Shown here in pieces: positions 1-6,182 of a stretch of 8,351 nucleotides of DNA; positions within the stretch are counted from its first letter, which is position 1; every line of letters begins with the position of its first letter. The notes under the pieces are model-generated. The model was given only the letters and a program-made list of their open reading frames with translations, had not been told where the DNA came from and did not search any database. The stretch is from positions 1 through 8,351 of the forward strand of contig JAGOEY010000065.1 of NCBI GenBank assembly GCA_017997515.1. Direction: 5' to 3'. Source of the DNA: Burkholderiaceae bacterium (GTDB lineage: Bacteria > Pseudomonadota > Gammaproteobacteria > Burkholderiales > Burkholderiaceae). A program made the position numbers and the translations under genes.

Positions 1-774
1 GCCCGGCGCAAACTGCGCAGCGGCCGGGCCCGTGTCAAACCAGTACATCACCTGCCGGTACACACCAAAATGCGGGCCCCAGACGGTGCGCCAGTCGCTG
101 CGCGCCTGCTGGCCTAAAAATTCTGGCAGCCACGGCCCGGTTGCCACCACCACCTGGTGGGTGGTGTAGCGGCCCTGGGTGGTGTGCACTTCCACAATTT
201 CGCCGCTGCCAACGGGGTGGATGGCGAGCACTTTTTCGCCGGTGCGCAAGGTGCCGCCCAGTTGCACGGCGGATTCGATTTGCGCGGCAATCGCCTGTTC
301 CGGGCGCACAAACCCCGCGTCGCGCTCCAGGTAACCCAGTTCGTCGCCTTGCAGCTGCAGCTGTGGGTACCGCTGGTGGATGCCCGCCGCGTCCAGCACC
401 TCGTGGCTAATGCCATGGCGCTGGGCGCATTCAATGGTGCGGCGCACGAAGTCGCTTTTGCCGTGGTGGGCTGCGATACGGTCACGGGGTGCCAGGATGA
501 GCCCGCCGGTGGTGGTGAAGATGCTGCGCCCGGTGCGGGCTTCCAGCTCGCGCCAGACCTGGTGCGAGCGGTGCACCAGTGGCACGTATTCGTCGCCCTC
601 ACCAATCGCCAGGCGGCTGATGCGGGATTCACCATGCGACGAGCCCTGGTCGTGCGGCGGGCTGAACTGGTCGATGCCCAGCACCTTGGTGCCGCGTTGT
701 GCAAACTGGTAGAACGTGGCGGCACCGATGGCGCCCAGGCCAATCACGATGGCATCAAAGTGGGGAGTGGTCAC
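1..774 (-). CDS. FAD-dependent N-methyl amino acid oxidase (sarcosine / N-methyltryptophan oxidase family), 3' end outside window
   Basis: The 258 visible residues, read from a GTG start, begin with a Rossmann FAD-binding motif GLGAIG (residues 12-17) and an acidic residue ending the second strand (D35). The family motif GSSHGESRISR (44-54) follows; it aligns with GSHHGDTRIIR of monomeric sarcosine oxidase and keeps the His and both Arg residues near the flavin and substrate carboxylate. GEGDEYVPLV follows, as in E. coli SolA. These enzymes oxidatively demethylate N-methyl amino acids, giving formaldehyde and H2O2, usually in the cytoplasm. Family members are about 370-390 residues, so roughly a third, including the expected covalent-flavin Cys, lies beyond the left edge. 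GTG was chosen because there is no in-frame ATG near it and the FAD motif starts at once; the Shine-Dalgarno is poor. It lies 23 nt after the upstream gene and is probably cotranscribed. Sarcosine, N-methyltryptophan and other secondary amines cannot be told apart here. Confidence 0.85.
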   Translation of the reverse strand, partial: MTTPHFDAIVIGLGAIGAATFYQFAQRGTKVLGIDQFSPPHDQGSSHGESRISRLAIGEGDEYVPLVHRSHQVWRELEARTGRSIFTTTGGLILAPRDRIAAHHGKSDFVRRTIECAQRHGISHEVLDAAGIHQRYPQLQLQGDELGYLERDAGFVRPEQAIAAQIESAVQLGGTLRTGEKVLAIHPVGSGEIVEVHTTQGRYTTHQVVVATGPWLPEFLGQQARSDWRTVWGPHFGVYRQVMYWFDTGPAAAQFAPG

Positions 775-797
775 AAGAGATAAATCAGACGAAGGTT

Positions 798-1970
798 TCA
801 GGAATACAGCGTGGGCTCGGGCAGGCGACCTTCGAGCGCATAACGCCCGATGTCGCGCAGCTTGTAGTCGATGGGGTCGTGCAGTGTATGGGTGCGGGCG
901 TTGCGCCAGAAGCGGTCCAGCCCCTGCGCGGCGCGGGCAGACCGTGCACCACACACGTCGAACACACCTTCTCCCACACTGAGTGCGGCACGGTGCGCCA
1001 GCACCTTGGCTTCGGCGCTGGCCAGGGCGACCTGGCCGCGTTCTTCGTGCTGCAAATCTTCGCCCTGTTCCCAGGCCTGCTGCAGCTGCTGCGCCGCGCT
1101 GTCGGCCAGTGCGGCGGCGGCTGTGGTGGCCAGGTGCATCTCTGCATAACGGTGCACGGTGTAGGGGTCGTCCGCCGCGCGGGCCACACCGCTGGCCGCC
1201 CAGGGGCGGGCCTCGTTCAGGGTGTACTGGCGGGCTTCGGCCAGTGCACCCTGGGCCAGGCCGGTGTAGAGGTTCACCAGGATGAGCTGTGCCAGCAGGC
1301 CGCGCAGGCTGCGAAAGGGTGACGACGGCGCGCCGGGCCGGTGCAGCACATCGCTCCAGGCCAGGGGCACGTTGTCAAAGCTGACGCTGGTGCTGTCGGT
1401 CTGGCGCTGGCCAATCGGGTCCCAGTCGTCGTGGATGGTGATGCCGGGTGTCTCTGTGGGCAACACGGCAATCAGCATCTGCCCGGTGGGCTCATGGATG
1501 GCAGTGGTCAGCAGGCGCTGCGAGCCACGTGTGCCCGAGCAAAAACCTTTGATGCCATTCAGCAGCAGCCCACCATTGGATTCGGTGGCACGCAAGCGCG
1601 GGTCGGCCGGGTTGGCGGTGTTGCCCCACCAGAGGTGGTCACGCACGGTGTCGCCCAGCCAGCGCGCCTGTTGTTCGGCGCTGCCATAGGCCAGCACACC
1701 CGACAGCTGCAGATGCTGGAAGGCCAGCAGGTGCGCGAGTGAGCTGTCCACCGTGGCAATGCGGCGCACGGTGGCCAGGATGTCCGGCCAGTCGGCCCCG
1801 GTGCCGCCCAATTCCTGTGGCACCGACAACACAAGCAAGCCGTGGTCGCGCAGCAGGGCCTTCTCGGCGGCGGGGTGGCCACCGGCGCGGTCACGTTCTA
1901 CCGCAGTGGCACGCAGGCGCTCCAGCAGCGTGTCGATATTTTTCCGGTCGTGGGTGCGTTGCAGCATCAC
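798..1970 (-). CDS. Acyl-CoA dehydrogenase-fold flavin monooxygenase, SfnB/DszC-like
   Basis: 390 residues. The protein has the acyl-CoA dehydrogenase layout: helical N-terminal domain (about 10-115, with PQELGGTGADW at 51-61), beta domain (about 116-205, with NGIKGFCSG at 138-146) and helical C-terminal domain (about 225-375). The C-terminus has the motif RTHTLHDP (359-366) instead of the YEG/Glu catalytic region of true dehydrogenases. An H-x-x-H in this position is typical of DszC (dibenzothiophene) and SfnB (sulfur acquisition) flavin-dependent oxygenases. Such proteins use reduced FMN from a separate reductase and O2 to oxidise sulfur or related compounds, so this is more likely a desulfurisation-type monooxygenase than a beta-oxidation enzyme. 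The start GTG (1970) overlaps the stop of the binding protein gene by 4 nt (GTGA), which points to translational coupling; the immediately following ATG at 1967 is an alternative. No Shine-Dalgarno is obvious. The substrate is unknown. Confidence 0.85.
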   Translation of the reverse strand: MMLQRTHDRKNIDTLLERLRATAVERDRAGGHPAAEKALLRDHGLLVLSVPQELGGTGADWPDILATVRRIATVDSSLAHLLAFQHLQLSGVLAYGSAEQQARWLGDTVRDHLWWGNTANPADPRLRATESNGGLLLNGIKGFCSGTRGSQRLLTTAIHEPTGQMLIAVLPTETPGITIHDDWDPIGQRQTDSTSVSFDNVPLAWSDVLHRPGAPSSPFRSLRGLLAQLILVNLYTGLAQGALAEARQYTLNEARPWAASGVARAADDPYTVHRYAEMHLATTAAAALADSAAQQLQQAWEQGEDLQHEERGQVALASAEAKVLAHRAALSVGEGVFDVCGARSARAAQGLDRFWRNARTHTLHDPIDYKLRDIGRYALEGRLPEPTLYS

Positions 1971-2941
1971 AGGATCGGCAGGTTCAGGAAAGCGTCTTTC
2001 ACCTCGACCGGCTTGGGTATCAGCTTGATCTTGGCAAAGGCATCTGCCAGCAGCTGCTGGTCTTTCGCAATCTCGGCGGTGAGTGGCACCACGCCGTACT
2101 GGCGGCGTTCGGTGGCCAACGCCAGCACTTTCGGGTCCACCTTGAGCTGGGGTGCCAGCAACTCCACCACCTGCGTGGGGTTGGCCTGTGACCAGCCATT
2201 GGTTTTTTGCAGCTCGGCGAACACCACTTTAAGCACGTCCTGGTTGGCGCGTGCGTATTCGGGTTTGGCGAAGTGGTAGGTGCGGTTGGCCGTCAGGCCC
2301 TTGCCGTCGAACAACACCCGTGAATTGGTGGCCACCTGTGCACCGGCCAGGAACGGGTCCCACAGGCCCACGGCGGCCACACTGCCTGCCTGGAAGGCCG
2401 CAACCGTGTCGGACGCGGTGACGATGTACACCGGCTCGACGTCTTCGTACTGCAGGCCTGCAGCCTCCAGCGCACGGATCAGGGTGTACTGCGTGTTGTA
2501 GCCCCGGCCTGTGGCCACACGTTTGCCTTTGAGGTCGCGCACCGACTGGTAAGGCGAATCCTTGGGCACCAGAAAACCCACACCACCGGGGTAGGGGCTT
2601 TCTGCGGCCAGGTACACCAGGCCTTTGCCGCTGGCCTGCTGGAACACACCAATACCGTCTGCCGCGTGGCCAAAATCAATCGCACCCGCCGCCAGCGCTT
2701 CGGCCAACTGGCCGCCACCCAGAAACTCATGCCACTCGACCTTGATGCCCAGCGGCGCCAGCGCTTTCTCCAGGTTGCCCGTGCCCTTGAGGATGTTGAG
2801 TGTGTTGAATTTCTGGTAGCCGATACGGATAACTTTGGGTGTGGCCTGCGCCCACAGCGGGGCCACGACGGCAGCTGCGCCGAGGCCCAGCCCCAGGCGT
2901 GTGATGGTGCGGCGGGAAAATGAGGGTGTGGTGTTGTGCAT
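1967..2941 (-). CDS. SsuA-type ABC transporter periplasmic binding protein (aliphatic sulfonate/taurine/nitrate class), Tat signal
   Basis: 324 residues. The N-terminus has a twin-arginine-like motif SRRTITRLGLG (9-19), a hydrophobic stretch and an AQA site at 31-33, so a folded protein may be exported to the periplasm. The mature part opens with IRIGYQKFNTLNILKG, matching the E. coli SsuA opening RIGYQKG. It continues with GGGQLAEALAAGAIDFGH (residues 76-93), ASDTVAAFQAGSVAAVGLWDP near the middle (compare ADARAAFQQGNVDAWAIWDP in SsuA) and a C-terminal LIPKPVEVKD, all features of this family. It would capture a sulfonate-like or related anion for an SsuBC-type importer. No such permease or ATPase is in the window; they may lie beyond the left edge. 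It is the first gene of the minus-strand operon and overlaps the monooxygenase start by 4 nt. The ATG at 2941 lacks a good Shine-Dalgarno. The ligand could also be taurine, nitrate or a pyrimidine precursor, since the fold does not decide it. Confidence 0.88.
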   Translation of the reverse strand: MHNTTPSFSRRTITRLGLGLGAAAVVAPLWAQATPKVIRIGYQKFNTLNILKGTGNLEKALAPLGIKVEWHEFLGGGQLAEALAAGAIDFGHAADGIGVFQQASGKGLVYLAAESPYPGGVGFLVPKDSPYQSVRDLKGKRVATGRGYNTQYTLIRALEAAGLQYEDVEPVYIVTASDTVAAFQAGSVAAVGLWDPFLAGAQVATNSRVLFDGKGLTANRTYHFAKPEYARANQDVLKVVFAELQKTNGWSQANPTQVVELLAPQLKVDPKVLALATERRQYGVVPLTAEIAKDQQLLADAFAKIKLIPKPVEVKDAFLNLPIL

Positions 2942-3011
2942 GGTGTGTTGCAGGGAGCCGGTTGGTAAAGAACGGGCCAGCGTAGGGCTTGGGGCGTGTA
3001 AACACTACGAA

Positions 3012-3065
3012 GCTTTTGGCAGTTGTTTATGCGGAAACGGTTTGCGCATAAACAAGCTGAAAAGC
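3012..3065. promoter_or_regulatory. Large inverted repeat in the divergent promoter region
   Basis: Two arms, TTGTTTATGCG at 3023-3033 and CGCATAAACAA at 3045-3055, are perfect reverse complements. The 11-nt spacer contains a further AAAC-G-GTTT palindrome, so 15 of 16 base pairs match around position 3039. Outside the core the symmetry goes on, GCTTTT-gg-CAG on the left and CTG-AAAAGC on the right, with one or two bases inserted. It lies 71 nt from the binding protein ATG at 2941 and 61 nt from the one at 3126. In both directions it contains TTGTTT-18 nt-CATAAA, which could pass as weak sigma-70 promoter elements. The most likely role is an operator for a dimeric or tetrameric regulator shared by both operons; the AAAC/GTTT centre recalls LacI-family sites, but the regulator is not identified. 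Confidence 0.6.
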
Positions 3066-3125
3066 ATTGGTTGGATGTGGTGCCTCGCCTGCCTACAGTG
3101 GGTTTTTTCATCCGGGAGGAACCCT

Positions 3126-3944
3126 ATGCAACGCAAAACATTCACACGCGCCACGGCAGCTTTGGCCGTCAGCCTGGCCTTCTCCGGCCTGGCATGGGCC
3201 GACAGGCTCGACGACATCAAAAAAGCTGGCGTGTTGCGCGTGGCCGCATTCGACGGCAACCCACCGTTTGGCTACATCGACGCCACCACCAAGAAGCAGG
3301 TCGGGCACGACATCGACCTGGCCGCAGAATTTGCCAAGAGCCTGGGCGTCAAGCTGGAGCTGGTGCCCACCAACCCGGCCAACCGCATTCCGCTGCTCAC
3401 ATCGGGCAAGGCCGACGTGGTGTTTGCCAGCTTCACCATCACCGACGAACGCGCCAAGGTGGTGGACTTCACCACGCCGTACTTCCTGGTGGGCCAGCAG
3501 TTCCTGGCAAAGAAGGGTGCCTTGACGGATGTGGCCCAGCTGAAGGACCTGCGCATCGGCACCGAAAAGGGCACCACGATGGAGTCCAACCTGCGCAACA
3601 ACTATCCGCAAACCAAGGTGGTGCTGTACGACGATTCGCCGTTTGCACTGGCCGCGCTGCGCAATGGCAACGTGCAGGCCATCACCAACGACGGCGTGAA
3701 ACTCACCGCGCAGTGGGGCACGCTGCCCGATAAGGAAAAGTATGAAATCCCGGCCATCACGGTGTCGAAAGAGTACCTGGGCGCTGCCGTGAACAAGGGC
3801 GACACCCGCCTGCTCGAAGCGCTGAACAAATGGCTGGTCGAAGGCGAGAAGAATGGCCGCAACCTGGCCGTGTACAACGCCTGGTTTGGCCCCGACAGCA
3901 AGTCGCCACTGCCCCGCTTGCTGAAGGTGGGTGACGCGGGTTGA
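3126..3944 (+). CDS. Polar amino acid ABC transporter periplasmic binding protein (SBP_bac_3 family)
   Basis: 272 residues. A Sec signal peptide is visible (MQRKTFTR, hydrophobic core, AWA at 23-25), with the mature protein starting DRLDDIKKAG. This is followed by the family signature VLRVAAFDGNPPFGY and HDIDLAAEFAKSLG. The segment SFTITDERAKVVDFTTPYF (102-120) holds the Arg (109) that binds the ligand carboxylate in this family. ITND (186-189) supplies the Asp usual for the alpha-amino group, so a free alpha-amino acid or close analogue is the likely ligand. The ATG at 3126 has a strong Shine-Dalgarno (GGGAGGA at 3114-3120) five bases away; the reading frame stays open far upstream, but that part overlaps the inverted repeat and is not coding. 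It is the first gene of the plus-strand operon and its stop overlaps the next start. Cystine, glutamate-type and diaminopimelate-like ligands are all possible. Confidence 0.92.
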   Translation: MQRKTFTRATAALAVSLAFSGLAWADRLDDIKKAGVLRVAAFDGNPPFGYIDATTKKQVGHDIDLAAEFAKSLGVKLELVPTNPANRIPLLTSGKADVVFASFTITDERAKVVDFTTPYFLVGQQFLAKKGALTDVAQLKDLRIGTEKGTTMESNLRNNYPQTKVVLYDDSPFALAALRNGNVQAITNDGVKLTAQWGTLPDKEKYEIPAITVSKEYLGAAVNKGDTRLLEALNKWLVEGEKNGRNLAVYNAWFGPDSKSPLPRLLKVGDAG

Positions 3945-4711
3945 ATCTGGACGCCATGCAGTTTTTCACCGCGCTGCAGGCGCAACTCCTCGCTCCCCAG
4001 TACATCGGCTGGATGCTGCAGGGGTGGCTCATGACGGTCTGGATGTCCGTGCTGGTGGTGGCCACCTCCATGGTGCTGGGGCTGTTTCTTGCGGCGGCGC
4101 GGTCCAGTGGCAACGGCTGGGTGACAGGGTTTGCAGCCGCCTATGTTTCTGCATTCCGCAACACACCTTTGCTGGTGCAGTTGTTCTTCTGGTACTTCGG
4201 TGCACCCAGCCTGCTGCCCGAGGCGGCGCGTGAATGGCTCAACAGCAGCCACGTGCTGCTGCAGTGGGGCGGCGTGGTGCTGCTGCGCTGGCCGTCGTTT
4301 GAATTTCTGGTGGCGTGGGTGGGGCTGGTGCTGTATTCCACCGCGTATGTGGGCGAGGAAATCCGCTCCGGTATCCGCGGTGTGGCGCCGCACCAGAGCA
4401 GCACGGCCCATGCGCTGGGCTTCACGCGCGCGCAGGTGCTGCGCTACATCGTGTTCCCGCAGGCCTTGCGTATCGCCAGGCCACCGCTGGTGGGCCAGAC
4501 CATGAACACCATCAAGAACACCTCACTTGCCATGGCGGTGGGGCTGGTGGAGCTGTCGTACACCTCGCGCCAGGTGGAGGCCGAAACCTTCAAGACCTTC
4601 CAGGCCTTTGGTTTTGCCACGCTGTTCTACATCGCCACCATCTTTGTGGTGGACCACCTGGGCCAGCGCCTGGAGCGCCGCCCGCCCGCGTGGCAAGGGG
4701 CACGCCGGTGA
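3941..4711 (+). CDS. Amino acid ABC transporter permease 1 (HisM/GltJ type)
   Basis: 256 residues, inner-membrane subunit with about five hydrophobic segments (roughly 29-52, 66-88, 122-140, 190-207 and 224-240). The HisMQ-type motif FRNTPLLVQLFFWYFG (72-87) and the cytoplasmic EAA loop, ALGFTRAQVLRYIVFPQALR (158-177), which docks the ATPase, are both clear. It should form a heterodimeric pore with the next gene product and accept the amino acid from the preceding binding protein. The TTG start at 3941 overlaps the upstream stop by 4 nt (TTGA), implying coupled translation; an ATG at 3956 would shorten it by five residues and is a real alternative, as neither has a strong Shine-Dalgarno. A hydrophobic insert around 96-120 between motif and EAA loop is normal for GltJ-like permeases. 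Confidence 0.92.
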   Translation: MNLDAMQFFTALQAQLLAPQYIGWMLQGWLMTVWMSVLVVATSMVLGLFLAAARSSGNGWVTGFAAAYVSAFRNTPLLVQLFFWYFGAPSLLPEAAREWLNSSHVLLQWGGVVLLRWPSFEFLVAWVGLVLYSTAYVGEEIRSGIRGVAPHQSSTAHALGFTRAQVLRYIVFPQALRIARPPLVGQTMNTIKNTSLAMAVGLVELSYTSRQVEAETFKTFQAFGFATLFYIATIFVVDHLGQRLERRPPAWQGARR

Positions 4712-5388
4712 ACTGGACGATGCTGTGGGACAGCCTGCCTTACCTGCTGTGGGGCGCTTACCCCGATGGCCCCATCGGTGGTGCTGCACTCACAGTGCTG
4801 CTGAGCCTGGGCTCGGGCATTCTGTCGGCGCTGCTGGGTTTGGGGCTGGGGATTGCGCTGGCCATGTTGCAAGGGCCTGCGCGGGTGGTGCTGACATCGG
4901 CGCTGGCATTTCTGCGGGCGATTCCGGTGCTGATGCTGATCTTCTGGAGCTATTTTCTGCTGCCGATGGCGCTGGGCATCAACGTGCCGGGTGTGTTGTC
5001 GGTGATGGCCGCCTTGTCGCTGATTGGTGGCGCGTATTTGGCCCATGCGGTGTTTGCCGGCATCACGGGTATTGCGGCAGGGCAGTGGGCGGCAGGCCTG
5101 TCACTCGGGCTGACGCGTTGGGGCACGCTGCGCCACATCGTGCTGCCGCAGTCGCTGCGCATGATGCTGCCGTCGTTTGTGAACCAGTGGGTGACGCTGG
5201 TGAAGGACAGTTCTCTGGCGTACATCGTGGGTGTGGGTGAGTTGTCGTTTGTGGCGTCGCAGGTGAATGCCCGAACGATGGTTTATCCGGCTGAAATCTT
5301 CATGCTGGTCGGGCTGATCTACTGGGTGTTGTGCGCGGGGCTGGACCAGGTTCTGAAAGGGGTTGCAGCGCGTGTGCGCACGCAGTGA
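4708..5388 (+). CDS. Amino acid ABC transporter permease 2 (HisQ/GltK type)
   Basis: 226 residues from a GTG start that overlaps the stop of permease 1 by 4 nt (GTGA). An ATG at 4720 is an alternative. The product has hydrophobic segments at about 24-54, 64-86, 95-117 and 195-215. The motif FLRAIPVLMLIFWSYFL (68-84) is the counterpart of FRNTPLLVQ in permease 1, and the EAA loop is at 126-151 (AAGLSLGLTRWGTLRHIVLP). KDSSLAYIVGVGELSF is a strong signature of polar amino acid permeases. It pairs with permease 1 to form the import channel. In most operons of this type a GlnQ/HisP-like ATPase gene comes next; here the operon ends and an FMN reductase gene follows 113 nt later. A clear GC-rich terminator after the gene was not found. 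Confidence 0.92.
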   Translation: MNWTMLWDSLPYLLWGAYPDGPIGGAALTVLLSLGSGILSALLGLGLGIALAMLQGPARVVLTSALAFLRAIPVLMLIFWSYFLLPMALGINVPGVLSVMAALSLIGGAYLAHAVFAGITGIAAGQWAAGLSLGLTRWGTLRHIVLPQSLRMMLPSFVNQWVTLVKDSSLAYIVGVGELSFVASQVNARTMVYPAEIFMLVGLIYWVLCAGLDQVLKGVAARVRTQ

Positions 5389-5408
5389 TGCGGCTGGTGG
5401 CCTAAAAG

Positions 5409-5422
5409 CTTTTTTAAAAAAG
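5409..5422. repeat. AT-rich perfect palindrome between importer operon and reductase gene
   Basis: CTTTTTTAAAAAAG is a 14-bp perfect palindrome 21 nt after the permease stop, immediately preceded by GGCCTAAAAG-like sequence. The T6 run could act as the end of a weak terminator, but no GC stem stands directly before it. It may equally be a bent A/T tract upstream of the reductase promoter. No firm role can be given. Confidence 0.35.
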
Positions 5423-5460
5423 GAGTTGTTTTTCGGTCAGCGGCAGTCTGCCAATGTCCC

Positions 5461-5466
5461 CATAAT
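5461..5466 (+). promoter_or_regulatory. Possible -10 box (CATAAT) for the FMN reductase gene
   Basis: CATAAT matches five of six consensus bases and would start transcription near 5473, giving a leader of about 30 nt before the ATG at 5502. No convincing -35 lies 16-18 nt upstream, so the gene may use an activator or be partly read from the importer operon. Confidence 0.35.
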
Positions 5467-5501
5467 CGTTTTTTCCTTCAACCTGCAACTTGGGAGTTTT
5501 C

Positions 5502-6050
5502 ATGAGCCAAACCAAAATCGCCGTCATCGTGGGCAGCCTGCGCAAGGATTCCTTCAACCGCAAACTGGCCACTGCGCTGGCCGCGCTCGCACCTGCAGAC
5601 TTCACGTTTGAGCAGGTGCGTATCGACGACCTGCCGCTGTACAACCAGGACCACGACGGCGCGCCACCGGCCGAAGTCACCCGCCTGAAGGAAACCATCC
5701 AATCTGCCCAGGGCCTGCTGTTTCTGACGCCCGAATACAACCGCTCCATCCCCGGTGTGCTCAAGAACGCCATCGACCACGCATCACGCCCCTACGGTCA
5801 GAGCGTGTGGGCTGGCAAACCCGCCGGCGTGCTGGGTGTGTCGGTGGGTGCGATTGGCACGGCCCTGGCGCAGCAGCACCTGCGCAACATCCTGGCCTAC
5901 CTGGATGTGCCCACACTCGGCCAGCCCGAGGCGTTTATCCAGGCCAAGGAAGGTTTGTTCGACGATGCTGGCAACATTGGCGCGGGCAGCAAGGAGTTTC
6001 TGCAAGCCTGGGTGAACAAATACGTGGCCTGGGTCAAACAGCACGCCTGA
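5502..6050 (+). CDS. NAD(P)H-dependent FMN reductase / quinone reductase (ChrR-type, flavodoxin-like)
   Basis: 182 residues. The phosphate-binding loop of flavodoxin-like reductases, GSLRKDSFNRKLA (11-23, pattern GSxRxxSxN), is followed by DDLPLYNQD (42-50) and the diagnostic LTPEYNRSIPGVLKNAIDHA (75-94). The length is typical of ChrR/YieF-type soluble FMN reductases, which pass two electrons from NAD(P)H to quinones, chromate or free flavin. The ATG at 5502 has a GGGAG Shine-Dalgarno (5492-5496) five bases away; the upstream in-frame TTG at 5490 overlaps that site and was rejected. It could protect against quinone stress. It could also, by inference from location only, supply reduced flavin to the SfnB/DszC-like monooxygenase encoded at 798-1970. 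The gene ends just before a strong hairpin. Confidence 0.9.
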   Translation: MSQTKIAVIVGSLRKDSFNRKLATALAALAPADFTFEQVRIDDLPLYNQDHDGAPPAEVTRLKETIQSAQGLLFLTPEYNRSIPGVLKNAIDHASRPYGQSVWAGKPAGVLGVSVGAIGTALAQQHLRNILAYLDVPTLGQPEAFIQAKEGLFDDAGNIGAGSKEFLQAWVNKYVAWVKQHA

Positions 6051-6066
6051 GGCCACACACCCCATT

Positions 6067-6122
6067 TGCTATTAAAAAAAGAGCTTCCAGCGCCCGCTGA
6101 TAGGGCGCTGGAAGCTATTTTT
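6067..6122. repeat. Hairpin repeat copy 1, also bidirectional terminator
   Basis: The arms AGCTTCCAGCGCCC (6082-6095) and GGGCGCTGGAAGCT (6103-6116) form a perfect 14-bp stem with a 7-nt loop. An A7 run (6074-6080) lies on the left and T5 (6118-6122) on the right, so it can terminate transcription from both sides. It ends the FMN reductase gene 17 nt after its stop. Its layout and right half (GCGCTGGAAGC-T-rich) match a second copy at 6668-6721. From memory, this looks like a dispersed intergenic hairpin family common in Comamonadaceae genomes. Confidence 0.8.
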
Positions 6123-6150
6123 ACTTGGATTATGGGCTGCCCTTTAGAAT
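6121..6150 (+). promoter_or_regulatory. Probable sigma-70 promoter of the small unknown gene
   Basis: TTACTT (6121-6126), an 18-nt spacer and TAGAAT (6145-6150, five of six consensus bases) form a plausible promoter directly after hairpin copy 1. Transcription would start near 6157. This argues against the ATG at 6132 and for the TTG at 6183 as the start of the downstream gene. The weak -35 is the main doubt. Confidence 0.5.
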
Positions 6151-6182
6151 GCACACCCTTTCCTGATTACCGACTGCCCGCA

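Noticed and set aside
114..743. 209-codon minus-strand open frame near the left edge
   Set aside because: It overlaps the FAD oxidase in another frame. Its Arg/Pro/Ser/Trp-rich translation has no family motif, whereas the GTG-initiated frame shows clear FAD and sarcosine-oxidase motifs.
2835..3125. Upstream extension of the amino acid binding protein frame
   Set aside because: It would add 97 residues before a textbook signal peptide and run through the divergent control region and inverted repeat; the ATG at 3126 has a strong Shine-Dalgarno.
3602..4411. 269-codon minus-strand open frame across the importer genes
   Set aside because: His/Gln/Arg-rich translation without motifs, antisense to two well-recognised genes; a shadow of high GC.
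5370..5383. GCGTG-TGCG-CACGC hairpin at the end of permease 2 as operon terminator
   Set aside because: Only 5 bp, inside the coding sequence, and the nearest T run is 27 nt away, so it does not have intrinsic terminator geometry.
6066..6182. Longer start (TTG 6066 or ATG 6132) for the unknown protein
   Set aside because: The 6066 start crosses the terminator hairpin and the 6132 start sits between the promoter boxes; 6132 cannot be fully excluded.
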